Shown here: positions 22,667-36,330 of the stretch, piece by piece
Layout: each line of letters opens with the position of its first letter
Position numbering within the stretch: position 1 is the first letter of the stretch
Source: Paragordius varius
Taxonomy: Eukaryota; Nematomorpha
Assembly: GCA_964247055.1 (NCBI GenBank)
Contig: OZ176054.1
Location: forward strand, 12,772,001-12,836,000
Length of the DNA: 64,000 bases
Direction: 5' to 3'
Position numbers and translations under genes: made by a program
The notes under the pieces: generated by a model
Database searches by the model: none
Told to the model about the DNA's origin: nothing
The model's input: the letters and a program-made list of their open reading frames with translations, nothing else

Positions 22667-22927
22667 ATAGTAAAAAGGAAATTATACGGACAAAAAGCAA
22701 ATATATAAAGGCAAATATTTTTTTATAAAAGACAACCCCATACTTTTTAGATCTTGATTTTTCAATATAATTCATAGATTTAAATGGCAAAGTCTGGAAT
22801 AGAGATATACAATTGTAACTAAATTGTTTATATGAGAAAAATTAAGGTTTTAAAAAGTATGGTTGTCTAGATAAAAATATTTGTCTTTATATTTTTACAT
22901 TTAGTCCGTATAATATTAATTTTTCTT
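22667..22927. repeat. Tc1/mariner-like MITE (CAGTAAAAATTG family), ends worn
   Basis: It contains aaattatacggacaaaaag on the left and atttagtccgtataatatta on the right, with the gtatggttgtct marker in between. The terminal CAGT bases have changed on both sides. Confidence 0.65.
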
Positions 22928-23044
22928 GATTCTCGCCAAATAGTTATTAAGACATAATGAAATACTCATCCAGTTAATAAAATATAACCTTTATGGAATA
23001 ATTCAATAATGGATTGTTTGGCATATTATGGTGGTTGGTTTTTC

Positions 23045-23690
23045 CTAAGTCGTAAACGACTTTTTGGATATAGTTTTAACTATTTCTTTCCATTTTTTTC
23101 TATCTTTAACCGCTATATTGAGCTCTTTCAGTGTCATTTTGGTCTCTTCTTTTATCATATCCAACCACCTCATCGGTGGTCGGCCTCGTTTCCTTTGCCC
23201 TTCTACCTTCCCAAACATTGTATCTTTCTCCAGAGAATTCGATCGCATGACATGACCAAAATATGTTAACTTTCTTTTTAGAATTATCTCCATGATGTTT
23301 GTTTTAGGTTTTATTTCTGTAGTTAGACTTTCATTCTTAATTTTATCCTTCCAGGTGTATCCTAGCATCCTACGCCAGCAGCTCCTTTCAAAAGCCATGA
23401 GCCTTTCTTTGTCCCTTTTTTTGAGGGTCCAACTCTCACATCCATATGTGGTGACCGGGAGAACGAAACAGTAGAGTAATCTTTTTTTGGTTTCAACTCC
23501 TACGCTTTTGTTTTTCCAAATCTTTATTAATTTGGTCATCGCTTCTCTACCCAATCCTATTCTCTTTCTGATGTCAGGAGTTGAAGACCCATCCTCTGAA
23601 ATTATTGCGCCCAAAAACGTTAACTGTTTAACTATTTCTATTTCTACTCCTTCTATTATAATTGTAGGCTTTTTTACATATTATAGAAAT
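23045..23690 (-). mobile_element. LINE fragment: reverse transcriptase thumb and C-terminal tail
   Basis: About 200 codons are open on the minus strand. The translation has QLTFLGAIISEDGSSTPDI, RLLYCFVLPVTTYGCESWTL, a Trp/Arg-rich block CWRRMLGYTW, YFGHVMRSNSLEKD and the tail GQRKRGRPPMRWLDMI. This order is typical of the region after the polymerase palm in non-LTR retrotransposons. The catalytic part and endonuclease are absent, so it is a 5'-truncated copy. The open frame over this length suggests recent insertion. Clade is not assigned. Confidence 0.85.
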
Positions 23691-23699
23691 ATTAAATAA

Positions 23700-24805
23700 T
23701 AATAAAAGTAACAAAATTATAAAATACTCATCAAATTATATAAACTTAACTTCAAATAAGTGATTAACGATTGTTGATTGAAATAAATAGAAGATATTAA
23801 TCAATAGGTGTGTGTTTATAAAAAATAATGGTTAAGAATTATTTTTATATCTAGATTTGATATTTATCATCAAAAATAAAACCGTTTTTATTGAATTAAA
23901 TGTTTTTATTCACAGGAAAATGTTTCGATAGATTAGGAAATCGTTTCGATTGTTTGAGAATTACTTTCGATTCAATGGAAAAACGTTTTTTTGACTGGGA
24001 AATGGTATAAATGCAAATATTGCTTGCAGATCCCTATATAGATAACCATTATATTTGTTGTTTATCATTAAAAAATGTGTCCACTAATGTCATTGTTAAT
24101 AGATGTTATCAAAATATTTCTTTCAAATATTATAGAACTAAAGACATTTTAAATGCGTTTTATTGCGACCCCCAAAAATTTTAGTGTGGTTTTATAGAGT
24201 AGAAATATCTGCATAGGCATAGCAAAAAGTTAGAACATATTTTATTGTCTTATTAAGGAAAGGCCCTTTGAGACAAAACATGAGGGTGCAATTTTTTTGT
24301 TAATTTCCACAGATCTGATTATTAAACACCCTTCTCTTGTTAACCTTAAAATATGAATTGTATTTTAGCATTCACGATTGTTAACTATACAATATAAAAA
24401 CATTGCCGAATTATCCCTTTTTCAATGTTTTTGTCCTGTTTAGATTATAGTTTATTGAATAATAAATCGATAGCAATGATTAATATATTAGGATTTATTA
24501 ATCTATGAAAATATTAATGACACGATGTAATATATATTAATAAATATATGATAAAAGATGTAAAAATTTTGCATTGAATAAAAATTTGTGTCTAATACTC
24601 TATGAATTTATATAAATATCACTAAAAGCTGTAATGTCCAAATAAAAAGCGCTTTGAATTTGTCAAAGTAATAAGGAAACGTAATGTTTAATAATTTTTT
24701 AAGCAATTTAAAGGATTGGCGGTATTTATCTTTTGTTGATTCCTTGACAAAATCATGTTTCGAATCAATGTTCCTAAATATAAAACAAAACACAATGTTA
24801 TCATA
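23700..24805. other. AT-rich DNA, no gene recognised
   Basis: Nothing beyond short simple runs is seen on either strand. Confidence 0.5.
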
Positions 24806-25056
24806 CAGTAAAAACTGAAATTATACGGAAAAAAATGTTAAAATATAAAGACAATTTTAGACAAGCATACTTTTTGATTTTTTTTGAATATTTCTCATTG
24901 TTTAAAGTGGCAGAGTGAATAGAGATATATATATATATTAATACAATCAATTCTATATTTTTATATAGGAAAAAATAAGATTTAAAAAGGTATTATTGTC
25001 CTTTGAAAAACAATTATTGTCTATATATTTTTGTGTTTCCGTTTAAATTTAACCTG
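24806..25056. repeat. Tc1/mariner-like MITE (CAGTAAAAATTG family)
   Basis: It starts cagtaaaaactgaaattata after TA and ends with a degraded aaatttaacctg before TA. Inverted arms with the aaagacaa marker are visible. Confidence 0.65.
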
Positions 25057-25089
25057 TATGTATTATCATAAAATGTATGATCTAATAAA

Positions 25090-25840
25090 CTCCAAATAAA
25101 ATTTTAACTGTTTTTACAAATGACACTTTAAATATATTAAATTATTGCTGCTGAATTCTAAATCCAATATTAATAAATATATAGAGAAAAAATTGAAATT
25201 ATACGGACAAAACCTAAAAATATAAAGACAATTATTTTCTAAAGACAGTCACTTTTAAATCTTGAATTTGTAAAATTTTAATAATTGTTTAAAATTGCAC
25301 ACAATCAATTACATTTTATATATTTTGTGTATAAATAATTTATATGGAAAAATTAAGATTTAAAAAAGTATGGCTGTCTTTTAAGAAAACAATTATTGTC
25401 TTTATATTTTTGTGTTTCCGTATAATTTCAACCTTTAGTTTATGTATTCCAAATAAAATTTTGACTGTTTTTACAAATGACACTTTAAATAAATTAAATT
25501 ATTGCTGCTGAAGTAATTATACATCCAATATTAATAAATATATAGAGAAAAAATTGAAATTATACGGACAAAACCTAAAAATATAAAGACAAATATTTTT
25601 TTCTAAAAGACATTCACTTTTAAATCTTGAATTTGTAAAATTTTAATAATTGTTAAAAATTGCAAAGTATGAAATAGAAATATATATTGATAATACAATC
25701 AATTACATTTTTTATATTTTGTATATAAATAATTTATATGGAAAAATTTAAATTTCTAAAAAGTGTGGCTGTCTTTTAGAAAACAATTATTTGTCTTTAA
25801 ATTTTACATTTTGTCCGTATATATTCAGTTTTTACTGTAT
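25090..25840. repeat. Tandem duplication of about 360 bp, each unit carrying a MITE copy
   Basis: The sequence starting near 25090 (ccaaataaaatttta, then actgtttttacaaatgaca and ttattgctgctgaa) repeats from about 25448. Each copy leads into a MITE starting tatagagaaaaaattgaaat (about 25186-25436 and 25545-25837). Because the unique flank was copied with the MITE, this is a local tandem duplication and not two insertions. Confidence 0.7.
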
Positions 25841-26057
25841 TTTTTAATGCATACCTACCTTTGACCAAATTCCAGACTATTGTTTATGGAGGTTTCATAA
25901 TCTGATTCTCAATTTCCTGTATCGATTAATTCTAAATTTTCTGGATTGCTTGTTATTGTATGGGGAGGAGGGACAACTCCTCTAAAAAAACCTCATTTTC
26001 TTCGTGCAGAGATCGCGGTTTCCCAATAAACGATAATTTTTGTCCGGAATTCATACA

Positions 26058-26072
26058 GGGGGGGGGGGGGGG
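26058..26072. repeat. Poly-G tract
   Basis: A run of about 15 G on the plus strand, at the degraded end of the beta-galactosidase remnant. Confidence 0.9.
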
Positions 26073-26629
26073 ACTAGGTTCCAATTCAAGCATAACAATA
26101 TGATTCATCTCTGGATACGGTTTCAAATACAGGCCTGGGGCACATAAAGGGTGGATTGTGGACCCACTGGGTTATAGAAACGCCCTAGATTGTAACCATT
26201 CAAAAACACATTACTCTGTGATAAAAACGCTGAATATCAACTTTTTCGAATATCATAAATTTTATTTAATAGGTATTAAATACGACAAAATGGTATAATT
26301 ATTCAAAGTGCATTTGATTTTGTTGCAAAAAATCGGGGAATGAATAAAATGTAACTACCTTATGCCAACCCCGAGTATCAAGGTAAGTATCATTCGGTTC
26401 CTGGCCATATTTGCTATGAATGACAAAATGACTTCGAAATACTTTGGAAGAGAATATTCGAGCTTTGTACTTATACTTAATGTCCTGCTGTTGTTTCAGA
26501 CTTTTCTGTTCAAATGGTTAAATTGGCGGTGAGTTTCTTCTTTATGTATGTCTTTGTGTTTTGGGAATAAACCGTCTACATTGACAGGTAAGGAGGGAGC
26601 TGTACATTATAAAATTAAATATTATAATA

Positions 26630-26760
26630 TACATACATACATACATACCATTTTTTAGTCAAACCCAACATTTTATCAAGCAAACCCAACACTTTTCAAG
26701 AAAAAGCAACATTTTTTTCAAAAACAAACGCAATATATAAAATTTGTCATATACGCATTG
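26630..26760. repeat. Left arm of a second 21-mer foldback subfamily
   Basis: A short (ATAC)n run leads into accattttttagtc and then units of about 20 bp of the type attttatcaagcaaacccaac. The terminus ccattttt matches the hairpin at 36692. The minus-strand frame through it reads as a short repetitive peptide and is not a gene. Confidence 0.45.
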
Positions 26761-28084
26761 TAAGTAAAATACCCAATCATAGTATCGAGTCCCATTGATA
26801 AAAACGCCTTGTAGGATGCCTTTAGTATCTATCGTTGAGATAGGGTCCGTAACAGATGCGGCCTTCATTTTAGACCAAAATATCCAGGGTAGCTCCTCTA
26901 GGTAGAAGTTAGATTGTACATGTCAAGCGTCCGGTCTATTGTCCCCAATATTATTTGTATAAAGGATATACAAATAACAAGATTTGTTCTGGTTTCAATT
27001 TAAAGATTTTTAAGAAAAAAATAGGTTAGGTTTCTCTTTTTGGTCAATGCTGTTCTATATTCGGTTTAAGATATTTATTAAAATGTATAACAGCAGTTCA
27101 GGTAAAATATTTTCTTGATTGCTATTCTTCTCTGCATATTGTCGAAAAATACTCCAGTAATTTAGTTATATATGAATAATAATACAATCAAATAAATAAT
27201 TTGTGTTAAAACAACAATTATATAGAAGGCGATAAATTATATATTATTGAATACTATATATATATATATATATATATGCAAAAAACGTACACATAAACAA
27301 GGGTGTAAATTTTTGAGTTTTAAACAACGTGTTTCGAATTAAAATTTTGAAAGATTTCTTATGGTGTTAGTATAATATATACAACCTTGATCAATTACTT
27401 TATACCTACTTTGTTCTTTGTGGGCTATTTTGATAATAATTTTTGCAAGATAGTCCAATGATCGTGTCATTGGGATGGACTGTCACATCGCCATACTAAA
27501 CTTTCCCTTGTCTGGGGTGAGAGGGTCGCGGGTGCCCCAAGGAACACTTTTATAATAACAATTGGATTAATCCATGAGATATAAACGAAAAAAATTAAAC
27601 TAAACTAAACTTAAAATTTAGTAAATAGTAAATAGAATAATATATTTGACCATTCGTCTTTAATAGTAATCACTGGCTAGCTAATTATGGTCAAATTTAT
27701 GAAATGATGTAAAATGAACAACTAAGGTGAAAACTTAAAATTCAGTAAATAATAAATAAATGACATATATATGTGTGTGAAACCATTCGTTGTCAATAGT
27801 AATTGCAGACTAGTTAATTATGACAAAAGCAAGTAAGTAAGAAAAGAAAATGTACCTTTGAAATGAGATCTCGAATCGCCCAAAATTGTGGGGTATAATC
27901 TCCCCCTTCACTGATTGGTGCATCGAAATCGTAATTCGTGGTACAGGGAAGATAGGTTAAACGCTTACTTCCTAATCTCAGATGTATCATTATTATGTCC
28001 ATTTAATAATCCATAAAAATAATCATCTCGATCAAATATTCCATGGCGATTCATTGATTTCAAATCCACTTCTAAAAGATATAT

Positions 28085-28496
28085 CATTCAAACCTAAAAT
28101 TCACTCTTAAACAATTCAAAATCACCCTTGAACAATTCAAATCCACTCTTGAACAATTCATATTCACCCACAATTCAAAATCATTCCTGAACAATTCCAA
28201 TTCACCCTTAAACAATTTAAATTTGTACTAAAACAATTCAAATAACCCCGTAAAATCCTTGAACATTTCAACACCCCTAAACTAAATTATGTGTTTACAT
28301 TCCAAATTACTTATATTTTTTAACAAATACGTTATTAAAATAAACAATACAAAAAAATTTATAAAGAAATATTATATATATTAATGGTCAATGATATTAT
28401 TAGCCCCAAAAAACAAATAATTTATTTTTAGGGTGAATTTGAATTTATTTTAAGGTAAGTTTGACATGTTCGAGGGTGAATTCAAAATGTAAACGG
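28085..28496. repeat. Foldback MITE with 21-mer arrays, diverged copy
   Basis: The left arm from 28085 has about seven degraded units of caattcaaattcaccc. The right arm ends aaatgtaaacgg before TATA. It lies in the beta-galactosidase remnant, between exon-like blocks. Confidence 0.65.
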
Positions 28497-28649
28497 TATA
28501 TATTTTTATATAGCTAGATACCACTTAATTATAAAAAACAAATTGATTTTGATTATATTAAACCAACTTTTAATCTGTAGTCTCTCTTAAGGTAGGTAAA
28601 AACTAAACTTTTCAACAAAAATTATTTAAATACAAGTGTCTTATATATA

Positions 28650-28974
28650 CCATTTACAGTTCAAATTCACCCTTAAACAATTCAAATTCACCCTTGAACA
28701 AATCAAATTCACCCTCGAACAATTCAAATTCGCCCTAAAAATAAATTATGAAACTTCGGTCTAATATAACTCATTAAAATTAAATATATTTTTATGGCAA
28801 AGTTTATTATTTTTTCAGTATTATTTTGATTACATACAAAATTTCTTTTTTTTATAAATATAAAAAATATAGCTAATATATAATCTTAAAAAACATATAA
28901 TTTATTTTAGGGTGAATTAGAATTGTTCGAGGGTGAATTTGAATTGTTTAAGGGCGAATTTGAACTGTAAATGG
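28650..28974. repeat. Foldback MITE with 21-mer arrays
   Basis: It starts ccatttacagttcaaattc and ends gaactgtaaatgg. TATA lies on both sides (28646-28649 and 28975-28978). There are four units on the left and three on the right, inverted. Confidence 0.85.
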
Positions 28975-30789
28975 TATACTTTCATTTATCCAATACATGT
29001 TAGCACCATTATAAAAACGAGGAGAGTTGTTCCGCCCTCGACGACATACAGGTTAACGCATGTCATGTTTGAGGTTTCAAGAATTTGTTCCAATGTTTTA
29101 ATCACACGTCCTTTGAATCAACTTTGCTGTGGGGGGAAACCTTTTTTTTCATATAAAATGATATTTATGCTCTTTTATGATTAAAGATTATATGGAAAAA
29201 ATGTAAAAAAATGGGATTTATAAAGTTGTATAAGGCACTTAATTGTATATATTTTTTAACATCGTAATTATATAATATTCGGATAGAAACTATCAAGGTC
29301 TAAATCGGGGGTATCTAACACATATATATTTTCACGTACTGCTTTAATAATTTTTTGTTTTGGTTTGACATTTATTTTGAGTTTAATTTTTATATCCCCT
29401 ACTAAAATCTATCGTAAAGTTTTGATTTAAAAATCCAATTTTTTATTTTTAGCATTTTTTTAAGGACATTTTGCGAACCGAAAAAGGGGTTTTGATATAT
29501 CTGTTTAACGCTATCAAGGTTATCTTTTAAAGAAAAAATATTTGTTGTTTTAATTTCATGTTTTGTCCGTATCTTTTTAAATTATTTCTATAAAATTATA
29601 AAGTTTTGTCGCACACATACCAACATGATCAATCCAACCAACATAGAATTCAGAATTGATGAGAGGTCTGCGCGGTTTAACTGCTCTCTACGTGGCAAAA
29701 GATTCATAAAGTATGCATATATGAATATTGTTAGAAATAAATCAGTTAGCTTTTTACGTTGGGCCATTATTTTTTTAAAAAAACCGTCTAACTTAAAGGT
29801 TTGAAAACAACTGCCTATTTTACTTAATAAACATAAACAATTATGAAGAGAGCGATTTTAAACAAATAAGGCAATAATTTGATTTAAAATTAAACGGTTT
29901 TTCTCAACCCATTATGGGTAACGAAGGGGGTTTTTCGCTTTGCGCTATGTTTACTTATTCAAGGTTACATAGAAACACATGTTATTGAAGGGGAAATTAT
30001 TAGATACAATAACAAAATATATTAAAAAAATGGTAATTTTTTTCGTAAATTATATCATGAAAGATACTCTAAAATAAAAAAACTTAAAAAAAGCAAAGTT
30101 TAATAATTTGTGTTGGAAAAAACAGGAAGTATAAATAGATATATTTGTCTCTATGCTTAAAGGCAAAAACTATTCAATTTATATTTGTTAAGAATGCTTA
30201 TTAAAGTTTAATTACCGGTTCCAAAATCGATGGTGGCATAGACCCCTGGAATTTTCCCGCACTTTAGCATGGAGGGATTGTCGCCATCTATCGTGAAAAA
30301 GACTGTCTCATTGCCTAAAAACATTCGCGCCGTTTGAAATAAACCCGAAAGAAAATCCGTGTCACAGGCATGATAACTCACATACTCATTTTCAATCTAA
30401 TATATTTACAGTGAACTTAAATAATATGACAAAATACAAAGATTTTTTAGGTATAAAAATGTGAAAATTTTAAAAAATGGAAAAGACGATAAATGCCACA
30501 TTGCGTTTTAATCTTGTCAAACAATTAAATTTTTTGGAAAAGTCTGTCGGCTAATTAATTTTCAATAGTTAAATGATATTAAAACCTGAAGCATAATGAT
30601 TGGTCCACCATTCTTATGCAAAAATTTGTTGAGTCGAGGAAGCAAATAAGACCACTAATCGATAACGTGTTTGAAAAAGGCTGGATTGCTTGTGCGCATA
30701 GCATTAAGTCTAACTAAATGTGAATCCATATTGAGCCAAAAGGGAAATCCACCCTGAAACATTACGAATAAGGTAAAACCAAATCCCAT

Positions 30790-31611
30790 TCAGAATAAAA
30801 CATATTTATTATTAAGTGTGCGCAGACTATGATACTTTTTCCAGCCGGCCTTAATATGCGATAAAGCCGATTCTATACCACCACCAGGATCTAAAGTATT
30901 ACCTAGGTATTTAAATTTGTCTATAAATTCGAATAAAGTGGAGGACTCGGGGCGAGATACTATGTTATGGGTTTTATTGTATTGTACAATATGATAAAAA
31001 TTGGGTTTGTCCTCTTTTATTGATATTATTATATCAAACATTGAGCGATTTATGCCGGATATATAGGTAAGCAAGTTTTTATTATTTTTTTAAAAAAGGT
31101 ATTAATGATGGATAAATTATTATTACTTGCGAAATTCAATTATACTTTACCATTTTCATTTCATTCAAAAACCTGTACTGAATGTAAAGATTTGTTACCA
31201 AATTCTAAGTTAAGGTCACCCCCGATATATATGAAATCATTGTGGAATAGCAAGGGCTTGTTCATATAAAGCTAACCAGAAATTCCTTAATTCTGAATCA
31301 CAACCGATTTGCAGAGCGTAAACGGATAAAATATGATAGATTTTTTTGTTGAGTTGAATTTTTATACAAATGATCTTTCTAATGAGTTATCAATCGATAT
31401 AATATTGGGTACCATGAAATTTTTGACATAAACTCCACCACCTGATGAACGGCCATAGGACCAGACCAGAATAATTTATAATCCAGAATGCTTTTGGAAC
31501 CATTCTTCCAGCGAGCTTCTTAGACGCAACAAATTTCGATGTCTTGGAGAATAGCAAAGCTGCTATTTCTAGCTTCTTCTGATTAAAGATGTTATATTCC
31601 ATAAATGACAA
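30790..31611 (-). mobile_element. LINE fragment: endonuclease and part of the reverse transcriptase
   Basis: Minus-strand translations in shifting frames give LQDIEICCV.EARW and KLFWSG, then YIGGDLN, all marks of an apurinic-type LINE endonuclease. These are followed after a large loss by FKYLGNTLDPGGGIES and IKAGWKKYHSLRT from the reverse transcriptase thumb. The catalytic palm is missing. The fragment ends about 37 bp upstream of the first beta-galactosidase block on the same strand. Confidence 0.75.
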
Positions 31612-32513
31612 ACGAATTATATGATTTATGGTGTGTGGGATCTGAATGAATCCTTATGTTTTGTTAGAATGTATTGAAATAAAAAAACAAGCAAATAGCG
31701 AAAAAGATAAGTGAATTAATACTAAAATAAACTATGAAGCAACCATTTTTTACGTCGTGTATGCCCTTACTAACCGGCAACCAGAAAATCTGGAGAAAAG
31801 TAAATAAACGTCGTAAAGAAAGTTGGTGGGTTTCAGCTGTTAAAACGAATGTAAAAAAATGTTCTCAACCCCATTCTGTATTGAAAACATTCATATATTA
31901 TGAGAACAACTATGATACAGTTTGAAAATTCGTATGTCATATTTTCTAAGGACATTGCCTAAAAATATGCAGCGATTTACAAAATATAAAACAAAAACAA
32001 TTTATATATTTGAAAAAAATATTTGTTTTGTTAATTAAAAAACATAATTTACAAAGTATTTATTGATTTGTTATCAAATTTTAATAGGAGCCATGATCCG
32101 TATAAAGACCCCTGCATTTCCTGATAATCGGGTAAATATGCGTTCACCATAGGGAAGTAGAAGGATTAAATTTCATAAATACATGTTATTGGTTGACAGT
32201 TGAGAGATCCAGTCAACAAAAACGTTTTCCCAGTTAATAAAAACAGTTTTGTTTTTGATGATAAATTTATAAACAAGATACAAAAATAACTTTCAACCAT
32301 TATCGGGTCATTTAAATCAATTTATATTACATTTTTAATTTGGTGTTTGTATGACAAAAAAACACCAAAATAATATCAACACAATGCATCACCACAACTA
32401 ATTATATTTATTAAGATCCACAGCAAAAAGTACATGAAACTAATGAATAAAATGCAGATTAATTAATTATGAACATTCATATTATTAAGGAGTTTTTGAT
32501 TCTTGGGTTTTCG
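31612..32513. other. Spacer between LINE fragment and RACGAP1 3' end
   Basis: A plus-strand open frame of 63 codons at 31734-31925 has no recognisable family and no splice context. The first part on the RACGAP1 side is presumably its 3' untranslated region. Confidence 0.4.
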
Positions 32514-35500
32514 TTAGAAAAGTCTGGGTGATGTAAAAAACTTGTTGGGCAGCTTGATAGATGATCCGACCCTATTCAAATTGAGAATTTACATTTTTAT
32601 ATTTTTGAACAAAAAAATGTTAAAAAAACACAAAAAAATTCTTACTTTTGTTTGGTTGGGGTATCATTTAATTCTAAAATAAAATATAAATATATATATA
32701 AATTAATTAATTTTATTTTTCATCTTATTCAGGATATTAACATAATTTATTTCTTTATTCCTTAATTTGTAACCTTAGACGATAAGTAAAATTTAAAGTA
32801 TAAAATAATATTGTTTTCTTTTTAAAATTTTGAATATTAGTTTTATTGTCTGTAAATTTCCAATTTTAAAAAAATTGAATAAAACACAACGTGTTACAAA
32901 AAAAGCATACTTTGTTGTGGGGTTAGAGCCAAACTCGGATTATTGGTGTTGCTAGGGATAGCAATCAAATCATCCGTATTTATAAATTTGTTCCAAAAAT
33001 CTGTCGGGAGTTGAATGAGTTGTTCAACGACCTATCAACAACAAAATAAAATGATATAAATCTTATTTGCGATAACATCATTCTTTATTCCAACCAGCTC
33101 TTACAACTAAATAATAACTCCAAAATCAAAAATTGTTTTAAAGGCAAACTTCATATGATTTGTTAGGAATGTACATGTTACACTTTTGCAATAACAAGAA
33201 ATACCCAGAAAGATTGGATAAAAACAATTTCATTTGTATATACTTTAATCTGATAGAACCCTAAAGAAAGAATAAAGACTACACTCTCAAATTAAACAGC
33301 TTTCATAACTTAACATTTCAAATAAGAAAAATAGCATTCATAATAATTAGTTAGTGAAGAAATACCAAAGCTTGCTTGGAATAATCGGCGAGCAAAGCAA
33401 AAGGACTGGGATCACTTACGCTATAACCGACGATTGCTGGAGCGAAAATCGTGGCTAAACTACTCACATTCATTTTATTTTCCGGGACAGCCGCTATCCT
33501 AAATACCATTAGTATATACATATATTACTGTAAAAATTGCAATTATACTATGGACAAAACGTAAAAATATAAAGACAACCATATTTTTAAAATTGAGAGA
33601 ATTACGCATTGTATTTATGAAATTTATTAATTAAAATTAAGCTTTTTCGATAAAGATACTTTACTATAAAAGTCGAAAATTAAATTATATATATTTTTTA
33701 TATTTGTACGCATTTCAGCTTAATTTTTTTAATAAATTTGACAAATATTTTTTTAAAAGACAACCAACCATACTTTTAACCTTAATTAATCCTATAAAAA
33801 CATTTAATTACAATCGTTAAATACGTATTTGATTGTGTTTTTTACATTTCTAAATTATACTTTGTAATCTAGAACAATGAGCTATATTTTAAAAAAATGA
33901 AGTTTAAAAAAGTATGATTGTCTTTTAAAAAAAGAATATTTGTCGTTTTATTTTCACGTTTTTTCTCGTATAATTTCAATTTTTACTGTAATAATAATGA
34001 ATAATGTTTGTGTAAAAAATATAAAACATCATATATTTCTCATATCTTTTTATTTAATTTTTATAATAGGTAATATTTAAAGGGAAATAAGACTTTGTAA
34101 TATGAATAATATAAGTAGCTATATATATACTTTTGTAAATGAATCATTAGAAAAGAGAGCGTATCACGATTAGCCAGGGGTAATTTATCCACAAGTTGCA
34201 TTAATAAGGTTGTTCCATTCATCTGGTCTTTACTGCGTACACCTTTATAAAAGAGCCATAAAACATAAGATTTACAATTTCTTTTAGGGGCAAAAAATAT
34301 AATTGAAATGTAAAATTATCTTTTTATAATACAGTAAAAATTGAAATTATACGGAAGGACAAAACGTAAAAATATAAAGACAAATATTTTTTTCACAAAA
34401 GACAACATACTTCTAAATCTTCATTTTTTGATAACTTTTTATCTAACATTTAGTGAGAAGTAATATATATATTACTAAAACTCAATTTGATATGGTATTG
34501 AATAGCTTATATAGCAAAAAATTAAGGTTCAAAAAAGTATGGTTGTCTTTTGAAAAAAATATTTTCTATATATTTTACATTTTGTTCCGTATAATTTCAA
34601 TTTTATATTAATACAGGTCTAACTGTAATATTTAATAAGCTTTTTATAGAAAAAAAATGAGGAGTTAATAAACCCACCAAATAGAAAAATAAATCTAAAA
34701 AAGATAAAATGATATATACATACCAGCTGCACTAACAAATTCCTGCCACAAAGCCCTCGTAATCAATGGTTCAGTCAGGCTTCGGAGAAAATCTTTCAAA
34801 CATCCACAAATGACATTTATATCTTGGATTTTAGACTATAAACAATATGAATGAAATGTAAAGTATAAAAAATTGAAATTGTATACGGACAAAACGTAAA
34901 AAGACAAATAATATTTTTTTAAAAGACAAATATATTTAATCTAAATTTATATCAATATAACTCGTTTTAAAGGGCAAGGCGAGAAATAGAGATATAATAA
35001 TACCAACACAAATTTTATATTTTTCCAACTAATTAGCTTATAAGAGAAACATTAAGGTTTAAAAAAGTATGGTGGTCTTTTATGTCGGTGTAATTTCAAT
35101 TATGTAATATTTTTTCTAAAAGACAACCTTACTTTTAAACTGCAAAATATAATAACTAATTGTTTTAAACTGCAAAGTATGATATAAAGATGCAAATTGG
35201 TAACACGATCTTTTATATATATTTTACTATTGTAATAAAACAATTTTTATAGGATAAATTAATTAAAATTAAGAAAGGACCATATCTTTTGAAAAAAAAA
35301 TTGTCCATTATATGTTGACACTTTGTCCCCGTATAATTTAAAATTTCACCTGTAATGAAACGAAAATCAAATTAATTTTATAAAACATAAAGCAACATTA
35401 CCAAACATGGAGCGGTTTTTCCGCGCAAAAATTTTTCCTTTAGATCTTTAACATCTTTTTCAGACCTGTGTGGGACACATAAAATATTCATATATCAAAA

Positions 35501-36293
35501 TTATTGGATAACGACCTTAGATTTCGTTATTAAATATATATAATAAAAATTGAAAATATACGGACAAAACGTAAAAATATAAAGGCATTTTTTTTTCAAA
35601 AGACAAAACCATACTTTTTAAACCTTAAATTATCCTATAAAAAACTTTGCAATCGTAAAATACATATTGATTGTGTTACCAATTACATTTCTATATTATA
35701 CTTTGTAGTTTATAACAATGAGTTATATTGAGAAAAAATCAAGATTTAAAAAGAATGGCAGTGTCTTTCAGAGAAAAAAAATATTTGTCCTTATATTTTT
35801 ACGTTTTGTCCTTCCGTATAATTTCAATTTTTACTGTAAATTGAATTTTTGCCAACATTTTTTTGTGCATTTATTTTAATTTCTACCTTATTTACGACGT
35901 ACGTATAAATATAGTTTAATTAAAATTAAAACTAATCTTATAAAAGCAAAATATTTGTTTTCAAAAAAAAGTAAAAGTATACCCAGGTACACGATATAGA
36001 CCTACATCTTTCATACCCCGACACTCGATGGCATAAACGCAATGAATGACAAGGGCAGGGATATAAGGCGGATTTCCTGGAATAAATTCCGTTAATTGAA
36101 GCATATTCTGCGCACCAGCCTAAAATTTTTATAGAAACAGTAAAAATTTTAAAATTATACGGAAGGACAAAACCTAAAAATATACATACAAATATTTTCA
36201 AAAGATGAAAACAACCACACTTTTTAAACTAGCTCGTTGTAAATTTCACAAAAAAGTATAGAATTGAGATGTAAATTGGTAAAACCAATTATT

Positions 36294-36330
<37 letters not shown>

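Larger units (their letters stand above)
26050..30753 (-). pseudogene. Beta-galactosidase (GLB1-like), C-terminal two thirds, broken
   Basis: Exon-like blocks on the minus strand follow lysosomal beta-galactosidase in order. 30753-30586 has GGFPFWL and KNGGPIIMLQ. 30396-30216 has ENEYVSYHACD and ends IDFGTG. 29687-29621 has PLINSEFYVGWIDHVG. About 29126-29000 has NLYV.EGGTT then NGANM. A block ending 27856 has YDFDAPISEGGDYTP. About 27546-27420 has YGDVTVHPND. About 26925-26745 has GATLDILV, YGPYLND and KGILQGVFINGT. About 26520-26360 has NDTYLDTRGWHK. About 26207-26050 has YNLGRFYNPVGPQSTLYVPQ. The catalytic Glu residues of ENEY and NSEFY remain. In-frame stops lie near 30656, 29119, 27497 and 26871, with frame changes near 29027, 26845 and 26150. 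The N-terminal part is missing here but present at 39611-39925 on the other strand. Confidence 0.88.

Noticed and set aside
26370-26530. Plus-strand exon pair with good GT-AG sites reading PYANPEYQDFSVQMVKLA
   Set aside because: The minus strand of the same segment matches beta-galactosidase (NDTYLDTRGWHK) in the right order within a longer series of blocks, and the plus-strand reading has no upstream frame or known family.
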